Shown here in pieces: positions 29,675 to 38,325 of a DNA stretch of 64,000 bases (the first letter of the stretch is position 1; each line of letters starts with the position of its first letter). Location: NCBI RefSeq assembly GCF_000337555.1, contig NZ_AOIO01000030.1, positions 43,524 to 107,523 of the forward strand, written 5' to 3'. The notes below the pieces were generated by a model that worked only from the letters and a program-made list of their open reading frames with translations, had not been told where the DNA came from and did not search any database. Position numbers and translations under genes: made by a program. Origin of the DNA: Natrialba asiatica DSM 12278. GTDB lineage: Archaea > Halobacteriota > Halobacteria > Halobacteriales > Natrialbaceae.

Positions 29675-30601
29675 CTATTCGGATGGATTTCGGAGCTGAA
29701 TCGAGTCGGTCTCACTACTTATTGCTTCGCGTTTTAACAGGACGAATCCGACAAAAATCACGATAAAGCCGATAATGGAGACGATATCGAGAGACTCGTT
29801 CAGAACGACCCATCCGGACACCGCTGCGAAGACTGGGGCGACATACGAGACGAGATTGATTTCGATTGCACCGACCTGATCGAGTAAATCGAAATAGATG
29901 AAGTAGCCAACCGCATTGGCAAACACCGCGAGATACACGACAGCGAGAATCGCCCCCGTCGTCAGTTCGACATCCGTCACTGACTCCGATGGCAGACTGG
30001 TACTGATCCCGTGCAATAGGACGGCACCCATTGCGTTCGACCAGGCGACCATTCCCTCGGTCGAAATATCACTCTCGACACGTTGAGTGAGTACACTCCC
30101 GAGTGCAACACAGACCGCAGCGAGCAGCACGAATCCCGGAAAAATCAAACCGCCACTGAGCAGGTTCGATGGATCAGGACGAGCGACCAAGCCAACACCG
30201 ATGAATCCGAACAGGAGACCCAGACTCCCGACGAGAGTCAGTCGCTCACTCGGCAGGAACACTCGTGCAAAACCAGTGGCCAAGATTGGATTCATAGCAA
30301 CCAGAATGGCTGCCACGGCACTCGTCACGCCTTGCTGTCCGACGAAGAGAAACGCATTATAGAGCCCGATAATGAGCGTCGCACCGACGAGAACGCTCGT
30401 CCAATCACTCCGAGTTTTCGGCTTCCAGTGGTCAGATACGGAGGCCGCATAGCCGAGCATCACGACGCCTGCAATATCGTACCGAAAGGCTGCGAAGAGA
30501 ACTGGAGGAACGAACTCCAGCCCTGCTTTGATGACCATGAATGCGGTACCCCAGAGAATCGAAAGCAGGAGGAACAATCCCCCGTTTCTGAACTTGCTCA
30601 C
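29675..30601 (-). CDS. DMT-superfamily (EamA) transporter
   Basis: A 308-residue inner-membrane protein with about ten hydrophobic segments and two repeated EamA domains, of the drug/metabolite exporter type. The first helix starts LFLLLSILWGTAFMVIKAGL, and the second half contains the matching LVSYVAPVFAAVSGWVVLNE. The start codon is a GTG. Its base composition is lower in G+C than the neighbours, with more AT-ending codons, so it may have been acquired. The frameshifted HTH-10 regulator upstream on the same strand may have been its regulator. Confidence 0.88.
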   Translation of the reverse strand: MSKFRNGGLFLLLSILWGTAFMVIKAGLEFVPPVLFAAFRYDIAGVVMLGYAASVSDHWKPKTRSDWTSVLVGATLIIGLYNAFLFVGQQGVTSAVAAILVAMNPILATGFARVFLPSERLTLVGSLGLLFGFIGVGLVARPDPSNLLSGGLIFPGFVLLAAVCVALGSVLTQRVESDISTEGMVAWSNAMGAVLLHGISTSLPSESVTDVELTTGAILAVVYLAVFANAVGYFIYFDLLDQVGAIEINLVSYVAPVFAAVSGWVVLNESLDIVSIIGFIVIFVGFVLLKREAISSETDSIQLRNPSE

Positions 30602-30660
30602 GGAGAGCCGTTTGTCGGTAGTAGAATAAGACGGGAGCCTGACACAGCAGGTGGTGCGAG

Positions 30661-31385
30661 TCAGGACAGATCCAACAGTTTCTGCTCGGCCTTGTGGAGA
30701 TGTTCATGGATAGTCGAAGTCGTCACATCCAGTTCCGCGGCGAGATCGCTCGCTGTCGCCTCTTTCGGATGTGCGTAGTAACCACGGCGTCGTGCTAGCT
30801 GGAACACTTCACGCTGACGCGGTGAGAGGTTGTAAAGTGGGAACTCCCCTCCACCAACGCGGGTATCCACTTCCGATATACCGATGAGTTCGATTTTCGC
30901 GGCTTCCAAATCACGAACTTCGTCTAGCGCGATTTCGATTTCGTGTCTGTCGTTGTGGGTTAGTAACGTCCAGTGCTCGACACCCTTGCGGATGTCCACT
31001 GGCGCACCATAGACGAACCCTCTGGCTGTCAAGGCGTCGCTAACCTGCTTGGTCGGGTCGTGTTCGACTAGCAACTCCCGTTTCGCTTTTCCTGGGGCGA
31101 TAGGAGCGACGTGCTCATTTCCTCCCGCTATTTCGGCAACGGAGAACGTGTGTCCCGATGCACGAGCGACCTCAACCCCCTCGTCGAGTTCGGTAGACTG
31201 GTCACGAACAATGTGACGTGACTGTTTGCCCGCCGATCGTCAGTGTGGTACACGCCACGTCCGAGAACCCCTACATCGACTTCGGACGCGACTTCGATGA
31301 TCCAACATTCGGGGTGGCGAACCGCCAAATCAACTCGGTGGGTTCGGTCAGATCCGTGAGCGTTACTCGACGGTGAGTTGTTCAT
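30661..31385 (-). pseudogene. HTH-10 (bat-like) regulator interrupted by a frameshift
   Basis: The gene reads in two frames. The N-terminal part (31385 to about 31230) encodes HRVDLAVRHPECWIIEVAS and GVLGRGVYHTDDRRA. The remainder, in another frame down to 30661, continues KQSRHIVRDQSTELDEG and ends with the HTH domain: NLSPRQREVFQLARRRG and then ASDLAAELDVTTSTIHEHL. Joining the two frames near 31226-31230 with one extra base restores a full haloarchaeal regulator of about 240 residues. One lost base, or a sequencing error, explains it. The 3' part alone keeps the DNA-binding domain. The apparent start overlaps the hisH 3' end by 23 bases. Confidence 0.8.
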
Positions 31386-32007
31386 CGTGAAACGTTCGCG
31401 CGTAGGTCACGAAGTTCTGAAGAACGCGAAGACCCAGCTCACCGCTCTTCTCCGGGTGGAACTGCGTCCCCATTACGTTCCCCTGTTCGTTTGCAGCGAT
31501 AGCAGCAAAGTCGAACCCGTAGTCACACGAGGCAACCGTGTGACTGGCGACTTCCGAACCGTACGAGTGGACGAAGTAAGCGTATTCCCCGTCTTCGATA
31601 CCGTCCACGAGCGGATAGTCTCGCTCGACGGTGAGTGTGTTCCAGCCCATGTGCGGAACCTTCACTTCGTCGTTCGGCAGGCGTTCGACGAGTCCCGGTA
31701 TGAGGTCGAGGCCATCGATGGTTTCGCCGTCAGGTGCGCCCTCGGTACTCTCCGTGAACATGAGTTGCAGGCCGACACAGATACCGAGAATAGGCGTATC
31801 CTCTGCGGCCTCGACGAGGACGTCGTGGAAGGGCTTCGAGTTACGAACGCATTCCTCGAACGCACCGACACCAGGGAGAACGAGTGCCTCCGCCGACGCA
31901 ATCTCTGATGGATTATCAGAGATTGCCACCGTCGCATCCGCCCGTTCCAGCCCCCGCTGGAGGCTTCGGAGGTTCCCGACCCCGTAATCGATTATGGTGA
32001 CTTGCAC
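31363..32007 (-). CDS. hisH: Imidazole glycerol phosphate synthase, glutaminase subunit HisH
   Basis: Supplies ammonia from glutamine to HisF in histidine synthesis. The 214-residue class I glutamine amidotransferase has the nucleophile Cys in GICVGLQL and the His-Glu pair in QFHPEKSGELG; VITP-like oxyanion and YFVHSYG elements are also present. The start codon is GTG (MQVTIIDYGVGNLRS); no better ATG is available. hisF is not nearby, so histidine genes are scattered. A TATA-like element lies 26 nt upstream. Confidence 0.95.
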   Translation of the reverse strand: MQVTIIDYGVGNLRSLQRGLERADATVAISDNPSEIASAEALVLPGVGAFEECVRNSKPFHDVLVEAAEDTPILGICVGLQLMFTESTEGAPDGETIDGLDLIPGLVERLPNDEVKVPHMGWNTLTVERDYPLVDGIEDGEYAYFVHSYGSEVASHTVASCDYGFDFAAIAANEQGNVMGTQFHPEKSGELGLRVLQNFVTYARTFHDEQLTVE

Positions 32008-32028
32008 ACCGAGTGTAAACCGTGCCGT

Positions 32029-32037
32029 GGTAAATCG
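32029..32037 (-). promoter_or_regulatory. TATA-like box of hisH
   Basis: On the minus strand CGATTTACC, centred about 26 nt before the GTG start, fits a leaderless haloarchaeal promoter. Confidence 0.4.
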
Positions 32038-32255
32038 TTTCTCGTTCCGCCGAACCTACCGTTCTGATGACTTTCTTCGATGGAATCCAGAAACCGGTAA
32101 AGTCCACGCGACCGTGTAACGTGAGTTATTGGCCTGAAAAGGTCGAGCAGCGTGATAAGCGGTAACTAGTACGATATATCGATTATCGGCTCTCCCATAC
32201 TGTTTCGACAGACTATTTCAACGGCTTATACCGGCGTCAATACGGATTCGTCCGC

Positions 32256-33248
32256 TCAATCGCCGCTCGACGGCGATGTCGCCGTCTCCCAGACGTCTCG
32301 CTCTCGCAGTTGCAACAGGAGTTGCGAAGCGACGCTCAACAGCGGGAGTTCAAGCAGCGGGCCGATCACCAGCGCCAGCGGAATAAGGGGTTCGTTGGGG
32401 AACGCGACAACTGCGATGGCGAGCGCCGTCGGCGAATTTCGTGAGAGAATCGTACAGTTGAAGCACGCGACTTCTCGATAGCTGAAATCGGCGAGTCGGC
32501 CGATCCCCAGTCCGAGGACGAAGTTGACGACGTAAAATACGACCACCGGAATCGCCAGCAAGAGCAAAAGTCCCGGATTTTCGAGAATAACAGCCCCTTG
32601 CGAGGCGAACATCGCGGCGATTGCGAGCGCGAGAAAGAGGATCTGTGCCGGTCCGAGTGCGGGAAGAAGCGTTTCCTCGAAGTACGAATTACCCGTCACT
32701 CTCGGAAGCGTCGCTCGACCAACGGCGGCAAGCACGAGCGGAATAACGAGAACGAGGAGGACGCTTTCAACGAGGGTACCAAGCGGGAGTACGACCAGCT
32801 CCCCGGCGAACGCGTAGAGGTACACCGGTAACAGCACCAGTTGCAGGACGAGGTTGTAGGGGAGCAACGATGTTGCGAGCGAAACGTCTCCTCGCGCTAT
32901 ATCGGTGAAGATGAGATACCAGTCGGTACACGGCGTGACCATCAGCATGATGAGTCCGACCCAGAGCGCAGGATGGCCGCGCAAGAAGACGAATCCGAGG
33001 CCGACCGCGAATAGCGGATTCCAGACGAAGTTGACTACCAGGCTCAACCCGACGACGCGACGATTGCTAAACGCCTTTCGGAGCCGTGTCAGGGGGATCT
33101 GGAGGAAGGCCCCGAGAAGCATCACGAGAAGAAACGGAAGGATCAGTTGTTCGGCAACGGCCGGGATTCCGCTGATTTGGCCGAGAAGAATCCCACCGGC
33201 GATAGCCGCGATGACGACTACCGTTTGGTACTTCTCGATCGGATTCAC
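32256..33248 (-). CDS. ACR3-like / bile acid:sodium symporter family transporter
   Basis: A 330-residue integral membrane protein with about ten transmembrane segments, of the BART superfamily that includes arsenite exporters (ACR3) and bile-acid symporters. The TPCTDWYLIFT stretch about one third in is like the conserved Cys region of ACR3 proteins, and YREVACFNCTILSRNSPTALA marks the second crossing motif. The first segment starts near residue 7. No ArsR or arsenate reductase gene accompanies it, so arsenite export is only a possibility. Confidence 0.8.
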   Translation of the reverse strand: MNPIEKYQTVVVIAAIAGGILLGQISGIPAVAEQLILPFLLVMLLGAFLQIPLTRLRKAFSNRRVVGLSLVVNFVWNPLFAVGLGFVFLRGHPALWVGLIMLMVTPCTDWYLIFTDIARGDVSLATSLLPYNLVLQLVLLPVYLYAFAGELVVLPLGTLVESVLLVLVIPLVLAAVGRATLPRVTGNSYFEETLLPALGPAQILFLALAIAAMFASQGAVILENPGLLLLLAIPVVVFYVVNFVLGLGIGRLADFSYREVACFNCTILSRNSPTALAIAVVAFPNEPLIPLALVIGPLLELPLLSVASQLLLQLRERDVWETATSPSSGD

Positions 33249-33372
33249 CGCGTCGTTCTACGGTGATAGCACAGTTAAGCAGAGCGATTGACCGAGATGC
33301 ACGCTGCTCCCGATGCTCGGGGAACTCGGGACGCTGGCATCCCAAAAGGGAGGAGTTCCGAGTCGCCGTCGG

Positions 33373-33585
33373 TCAGACCTCGACTTCGGTAACGTGTTCC
33401 GCTTCGATTTCGTCGCGGGTGTACTCCTTTCCGTGTCGTTCGCGAACGTGATCGCGCGTGATTTCTACCAGTCGGTCTTTGTCCTCCTCCTCGGTCCGCA
33501 TGAGGAAGACACAGCCCGAAACTTCGGTGTCACACGCCACCTGTAGCGCTGTTTTCGTCTCTTCGTCGGAGTGTTCGATGGCCAT
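33373..33585 (-). CDS. DUF1059-like small protein
   Basis: A 70-residue acidic protein: MAIEHSDEETKTALQVACDT and then SGCVFLMRTEEEDKDRLVE, a short fold of the DUF1059 type, whose role is unknown. The two cysteines (ACDT and GCVF) are typical of the family. The ATG at 33585 is chosen; upstream sequence in frame is arginine-rich and not acidic. It lies in its own short unit between the ACR3-like gene and the HTH regulator. Confidence 0.75.
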   Translation of the reverse strand: MAIEHSDEETKTALQVACDTEVSGCVFLMRTEEEDKDRLVEITRDHVRERHGKEYTRDEIEAEHVTEVEV

Positions 33586-33705
33586 AGTACAGTCTCCGCG
33601 AGAGGCTACGCCGTGAACTCGCATGTAGGCACCGAGTGGGTGGTATGCACGCCCTGACTCGCGTGCAGTTGCTGCAACCGTCCATCGGCTACGAGCCGTC
33701 ACACG

Positions 33706-34512
33706 TCACTCGCTTACCGATTCGAGCGTGAGCGGTCGCGACTCGTGTCGGCAGCGCTCGAACGCCGATTCCGCCCATTCGCGCGTCGTCGGCGCGTCGG
33801 TATCGAGCAACAGTTGCACCGCGCCGCTCCGTCGGTCGGCGCAGCTAACGGCGACGCGATCGTCGAAGAGACTGATTCCGTAGGGCGGCAGGTCGTCGTG
33901 TACGCGGACCGTGAGATTCCCGCTTTCGAGCGGCCCGGCACAGTGCTCTCCGTAGGTCGCGAGAATGTAGCGGGCGACGCTCGGCGGGTCGATGATTTCC
34001 GTCCGCATCCCCTCGAGAACTCGCTCTCGAAGCTCGTCCTTACAGGGTTCGAGCAGGGCGATATCGAACCCGACGAACCGAAACTCGTCCGTCTCCTCGA
34101 ACAGGGATGCGAATCGGTTCACCGGCCGGTACGGCGCATCGACCGAAGCAACCGTCACGACCGCGTCGGCCGCCATCTCGACGGTGAACCCGCTTTCCTC
34201 GTTCGGAAGCCACTCCCAGGTATCGCGAAGCTTCCGCTCGGTTTCGAGCCGGTCGATCAACTCCCGCAGCCCCGCCGCGACGAACGCGCCCAACTGCGTC
34301 GTTTCGTACCGCTTGCCGGTCCGCCTGATCCAGTTGCGCTCTTCGAACGCCCGCAGCGCCCGCCCGATCGTGGACGACGACGCCCCCGTCTCCCTTCGAA
34401 GGGCAACTCGACTCCGGGGCCGGTCGGCCAGCGCATCGAGCACGGCCACGCGATGTTCCGACCGCGCGAGGAACTCGATGTCGTCGAGCGGCGTGCTCGT
34501 GGCTCTCGACAT
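33706..34512 (-). CDS. Haloarchaeal winged-helix regulator with FilR1-like C-terminal domain
   Basis: A 268-residue transcriptional regulator. The N-terminal helix-turn-helix (DDIEFLARSEHRVAVLDALADRP, recognition helix around GASSSTIGRALRAFEERNWI and wing YETTQLG) is followed by a C-terminal region like the FilR1/DUF1724 ligand-binding domain, including the VRVHDDLPPYGISLFDDRVAVSC part. ATG at 34512 and one codon upstream are both possible. Its target is unknown. Confidence 0.8.
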   Translation of the reverse strand: MSRATSTPLDDIEFLARSEHRVAVLDALADRPRSRVALRRETGASSSTIGRALRAFEERNWIRRTGKRYETTQLGAFVAAGLRELIDRLETERKLRDTWEWLPNEESGFTVEMAADAVVTVASVDAPYRPVNRFASLFEETDEFRFVGFDIALLEPCKDELRERVLEGMRTEIIDPPSVARYILATYGEHCAGPLESGNLTVRVHDDLPPYGISLFDDRVAVSCADRRSGAVQLLLDTDAPTTREWAESAFERCRHESRPLTLESVSE

Positions 34513-34684
34513 CATGGTACTAGTACGCACACACTCGACATAGCTGTTCGGATCCTGAGCGCACATCACCTAAACGGCTCGCCGCCGATCCGGTTCAGGC
34601 TGCGCTTAACGACTCGTCCGAATTAGCTTCCCGCTGGCAGTCGACCGAACTCGTGCGAAAACGGCGGTAGTCCCGTCCGGCGGG

Positions 34685-35833
34685 TTAGAGATAGTCTTCT
34701 TCGGCGAGGCGTTCGATCCCTTCCTCGAGTCGTTCTTCGCTCGCCGCGTACGAGATGCGGGCGTAGCCGGGCGTTCCGAACGCGCTGCCGGGAACCGTTG
34801 CGACGTGGGCGTCCTCGAGCGCTCCCTCGCACCAGGCCTGATCGTCGTCGGCGACGGGGAGCATCATGTAGAACGCGCCGTCCGGAACCGCAACGTCGAC
34901 GTCGTATTCGTCGAGCAAGTCGATGACGAGTTCACGTCGCTGGCCGAAGGCGTCGACCATCTGGGTGACGGCGTCGTCGGTGTTTTCGAGGGCTTCGACG
35001 CCGGCGTGTTGGACGAAGTTGACGGCCGACGACACGGAGTGGCTGTGGAGTTTGCCGGCCTGGTCGATCAGGTCCTCGGGGCCGGCGAAGTAGCCGAGCC
35101 GCCAGCCGGTCATGGAGTAGGCCTTCGAGAAGCCGTTGACGGTGATGGTGCGGTCGGCCATGCCGTCGAACGTTCCCAGACTGGTGGGTTCGACGCCGTA
35201 GGTGATCTCCTTGTAGATCTCGTCGGAGATGACGGTGATGTCGTGCTCGACGGCGAGGTCGCGGACGCCCTCGAGTGCGGCGTCCGTGTAGACCGCGCCG
35301 GTCGGGTTCGACGGCGAGTTCACGATGAGCAGCTCGGTTTCGTCGGAGACGGCGGCCGCGAGGTCGTCGAGGGCGGGTTCGAGCTGGAAGTCGGAATCGG
35401 AGAGGTCGACGCGGGTGAGGTCGCCGCCGGCCATCTTGACCATCGCCTCGTAGGAGACCCAGGCGGGGTCGAGCAGCGCGACCTCGTCGCCGTCCTGAAT
35501 CAGGGCCTGGACGATCTCGTAGAGCGCCTGCTTCGCGCCGGGGGTGACGATGATCTCTTCGGGGCCGTGGTCGAGGCCGTCAGCGGCGAGTTTGGCCGAG
35601 ATGGCCTCGCGGAGTTCGAGGATGCCGGCGGAGGTCGTGTAGCCGGTGTGGCCGGCGTCCATCGCGTCCTGGCCGGCGTCGACGATGTTCCGCGGCGTCG
35701 GGAAGTCGGGTTCGCCGACGGATAGATCGACGACGTCTGCGCCCTCTTGCTCGAGTTCGGTGGCGAGCGCGGAGATGGCGAGGGTTGCGGACGGTTCGAC
35801 TCGGGTCAGGCGGTCGGTGAATTCCATGGTCAT
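34685..35833 (-). CDS. Class I/II pyridoxal-phosphate aminotransferase (AspC-like)
   Basis: A 382-residue PLP enzyme that transfers amino groups to 2-oxoacids; aspartate aminotransferase is the likely role but an aromatic or branched-chain substrate cannot be ruled out. The family signatures are clear: LSVGEPDFPTP, TPGAKQALYEIVQALI, NSPSNPTGAVY, ISDEIYKEITYG and the Schiff-base Lys in VNGFSKAYSMTGWRLGY, then the Arg for the carboxylate near YARISYAAS. Starts at 35833 and 35827 (MEFTDRL) are both possible. It is on the same strand as ribH, about 40 bases downstream. Confidence 0.93.
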   Translation of the reverse strand: MTMEFTDRLTRVEPSATLAISALATELEQEGADVVDLSVGEPDFPTPRNIVDAGQDAMDAGHTGYTTSAGILELREAISAKLAADGLDHGPEEIIVTPGAKQALYEIVQALIQDGDEVALLDPAWVSYEAMVKMAGGDLTRVDLSDSDFQLEPALDDLAAAVSDETELLIVNSPSNPTGAVYTDAALEGVRDLAVEHDITVISDEIYKEITYGVEPTSLGTFDGMADRTITVNGFSKAYSMTGWRLGYFAGPEDLIDQAGKLHSHSVSSAVNFVQHAGVEALENTDDAVTQMVDAFGQRRELVIDLLDEYDVDVAVPDGAFYMMLPVADDDQAWCEGALEDAHVATVPGSAFGTPGYARISYAASEERLEEGIERLAEEDYL

Positions 35834-35874
35834 TGCTGGAACTGGGTTCGATTTCGGGATGCGTCGTGGTCGTT

Positions 35875-36309
35875 TTAATCGGCGGTACGCGACGGTGACT
35901 CGGGATCGGGGAGTTCGTCGACGAGATCGAGCGCGCTGTCGACCGCTTTCGCAGCGTTTTCGATGCGCTCGCGGGACTCGGCCGCGGACATGCCGGGGCC
36001 GGTGACGCCGAGCGTGACGGGGGTGTCACGCTCGAGGCTCACGTCTGCGAGCCGCTGGGCGGTCGCGTCGGAGATGACCTGATCGTGGTCGGTGTCGCCG
36101 GTGATGACGGTTCCGATGACGGCCACGGCGTCGACGGCCTCGAGTCGCGCGAGGCGGTCGGCGGCCAGCGGGGCGTCGTACACCCCGGGGACGTGGACGA
36201 TGTCGTGCACCTCGGCTCCCGCGGCCTGGGCTGCCTCCGCGGCTTCGTGCTCCATCTGCTCGGTGATCGGTCGATTGAACTCCGCGATCACCAGTCCGAG
36301 CGCGGTCAT
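35875..36309 (-). CDS. ribH: 6,7-dimethyl-8-ribityllumazine synthase
   Basis: Condenses ribityl-uracil with dihydroxybutanone phosphate to give the lumazine precursor of riboflavin; forms icosahedral or pentameric shells. The 144-residue product has LVIAEFNRPITEQM, EVHDIVHVPGVYDAPLAADRL and a VIGTVITGDTDHDQVISDATA segment, where the His-rich active-site stretch is conserved, then PVTLGVTGPGM. The ATG at 36309 is used; the longer frame adds unrelated sequence. It diverges from the EF-1alpha gene. Confidence 0.94.
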   Translation of the reverse strand: MTALGLVIAEFNRPITEQMEHEAAEAAQAAGAEVHDIVHVPGVYDAPLAADRLARLEAVDAVAVIGTVITGDTDHDQVISDATAQRLADVSLERDTPVTLGVTGPGMSAAESRERIENAAKAVDSALDLVDELPDPESPSRTAD

Positions 36310-36530
36310 ACGCGAGCCGAGGTGAGCGGGCGTAAAAGAGGTACCGTTCTCGCCGAATGTATCCGCGAGTCGGAAACCGACGGCGTCGGCTGGCTTGCCG
36401 GGAAAGCGGACCGGTCCCATTATCGCCGGTACCGGACCCATATATAGCGTTTCTGTACTGTCCAGCAAATACCGCACAAGGGTTTAGGAGTACATATCGA
36501 GTAGATCCCGCTAGCGGCACACCCACCACC

Positions 36531-37796
36531 ATGAGTGCAAGTCAACACCAGAATCTGGCCATTATCGGCCACGTCGACCACGGAAAGAGTACGCTCGTCG
36601 GGCGACTCCTCTACGAGACGGGGAGCATCCCCGAGCACGTCATCGAACAGCACCGCGAAGAAGCCGAAGAGAAGGGCAAGGGCGGCTTCGAGTTCGCCTA
36701 CGTGATGGACAATCTCGCCGAGGAGCGCGAACGCGGCGTCACCATCGACATCGCCCACCAGGAGTTCTCGACGGACGAGTACGACTTTACAATCGTCGAC
36801 ACGCCGGGCCACCGCGACTTCGTCAAGAACATGATCACGGGCGCGTCCCAGGCGGACCACGCCGTTCTCGTCGTCGCTGCCGACGACGGCGTCGCGCCCC
36901 AGACACAGGAGCACGTCTTCCTGGCTCGCACCCTCGGTATCGACGAACTCATCGTCGCCGTCAACAAGATGGACGTCGTCGACTACGAGGAGTCCACCTA
37001 CGACGAGGTCGTCGAGGAGGTTACCCAACTGCTCAATCAGGTGCAGTTCAACACCGCAGACGCCTCGTTCATTCCCGTCTCGGCGTTCGAAGGTGACAAC
37101 GTCTCGGACGTCTCCGATAACACGCCGTGGTACGAGGGCGAAACCGTTCTCGAGGCGCTCAACACATTGCCGGAGCCGGAGCCGCCGACGGATGCACCGC
37201 TTCGACTGCCGATTCAGGACGTCTACACGATTTCGGGTATCGGGACCGTCCCGGTCGGCCGCATCGAAACCGGCGTCATGAACACCGGCGACACCGTCTC
37301 CTTCCAGCCCAGCGACGTGGGCGGCGAAGTAAAGACGATCGAGATGCACCACGAGGAAGTGCCGAAGGCCGAACCCGGTGACAACGTCGGGTTCAACGTC
37401 CGCGGCATCGGCAAGGACGACATCCGCCGCGGCGACGTCTGCGGCCCGGCCGACGATCCGCCGAGCGTCGCCGAAACCTTCCAGGCCCAGATCGTCGTCA
37501 TGCAACACCCGTCCGTGATTACGGCCGGCTACACGCCGGTCTTCCACGCTCACACGGCACAGGTCGCCTGCACGATCGAATCCATCGATCAGAAGATCGA
37601 CTCCTCGAGCGGCGAAGTCGCCGAGGAAAACCCCGACTTCATTCAGTCGGGCGACGCCGCCGTGGTCACCATCCGACCCCAGAAGCCCCTCAGCATCGAA
37701 CCGTCCAGCGAAATCCCCGAACTCGGGAGCTTCGCCATCCGCGACATGGGCCAGACCATCGCGGCCGGCAAGGTCCTCAGCGTCAACGAGAAATAA
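36531..37796 (+). CDS. tuf: Translation elongation factor EF-1alpha
   Basis: GTPase that delivers aminoacyl-tRNA to the ribosome. The 421-residue product has G1 GHVDHGKS (13-20), the effector ERGVTID, G3 DTPGH (90-94), G4 NKMD (145-148), then the beta-barrel domains with [13 protein letters not shown] and the [10 protein letters not shown] tail. In most haloarchaea this gene sits beside rpsJ in the ribosomal str operon. Here neither flank is a ribosomal gene (ribH and purK), so it could be a second paralogue or a relocated single copy. Confidence 0.94.
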   Translation: MSASQHQNLAIIGHVDHGKSTLVGRLLYETGSIPEHVIEQHREEAEEKGKGGFEFAYVMDNLAEERERGVTIDIAHQEFSTDEYDFTIVDTPGHRDFVKNMITGASQADHAVLVVAADDGVAPQTQEHVFLARTLGIDELIVAVNKMDVVDYEESTYDEVVEEVTQLLNQVQFNTADASFIPVSAFEGDNVSDVSDNTPWYEGETVLEALNTLPEPEPPTDAPLRLPIQDVYTISGIGTVPVGRIETGVMNTGDTVSFQPSDVGGEVKTIEMHHEEVPKAEPGDNVGFNVRGIGKDDIRRGDVCGPADDPPSVAETFQAQIVVMQHPSVITAGYTPVFHAHTAQVACTIESIDQKIDSSSGEVAEENPDFIQSGDAAVVTIRPQKPLSIEPSSEIPELGSFAIRDMGQTIAAGKVLSVNEK

Positions 37797-37797
37797 C

Positions 37798-38115
37798 TCA
37801 GCAAGCGCGCGTTCGACTCGCGGATTCGCGAACTCGCAATCCCGAGAACCGCCGAGTTCGGGATCGCTCAGTAGTGGTCCATCGCGCCGCGGTCGCGAGT
37901 TCGCTCGACCAGAGACAGAGAGACGAGTAGCCGCCGACGAGGCAGCCGACGCCGGTGACGAGCAGCGCCACGAGTTCGGCGAGCGGGAATTCCCGGAGTT
38001 TGGTTCCTTCTAGCATCGCGAGCGTGATGAGGTTGCTTCCGGGGCTGACCGGGAGGAGGACGAGAGCGGGGGCCTGGACCGCACCGGGTGTAGTGATCAG
38101 ACCGGCGACCGTCAA
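37798..38115 (-). CDS. Doubtful membrane-protein frame (TTG start), possibly a remnant
   Basis: A 105-residue frame with two hydrophobic stretches (about residues 13-37 and 44-70) whose codon use is haloarchaeal-like, ending two bases after the EF-1alpha stop, convergent. No ATG or GTG start is available, only a TTG. No family is recognised. It may be the residue of a former membrane-protein gene. The remaining intergenic sequence (38116-38325) holds the purK promoter. Confidence 0.25.
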   Translation of the reverse strand: MTVAGLITTPGAVQAPALVLLPVSPGSNLITLAMLEGTKLREFPLAELVALLVTGVGCLVGGYSSLCLWSSELATAARWTTTERSRTRRFSGLRVRESASRTRAC

Positions 38116-38292
38116 ATGCGGTTTCGACCGTCGCGGGCGGCCGACCGAGTTCCGTCGAACTATCGAACCAGCACGGGTTCGTTCGCGACCGTGTACTACG
38201 ATGCTAATGGCAAATTGTTTTCACCTTCGGGATACTCGGTGACTATTATCTCCCGGCCAGCCGGTACAGTTCGTTCGCTCACCGATTGCCAA

Positions 38293-38300
38293 TTCTTAAG
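38293..38300 (+). promoter_or_regulatory. TATA-like box of purK
   Basis: TTCTTAAG centred about 29 nt before the ATG at 38326, consistent with a leaderless transcript for purK-purE. Confidence 0.4.
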
Positions 38301-38325
38301 CGGGGTCACCGTCAATGCCCGCCCA

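Noticed and set aside
29675..34512. Genomic island or mobile element in the accessory-looking 29.7-34.5 kb stretch
   Set aside because: Some genes have lower G+C, but there is no integrase, transposase, tRNA or flanking repeat to support it.
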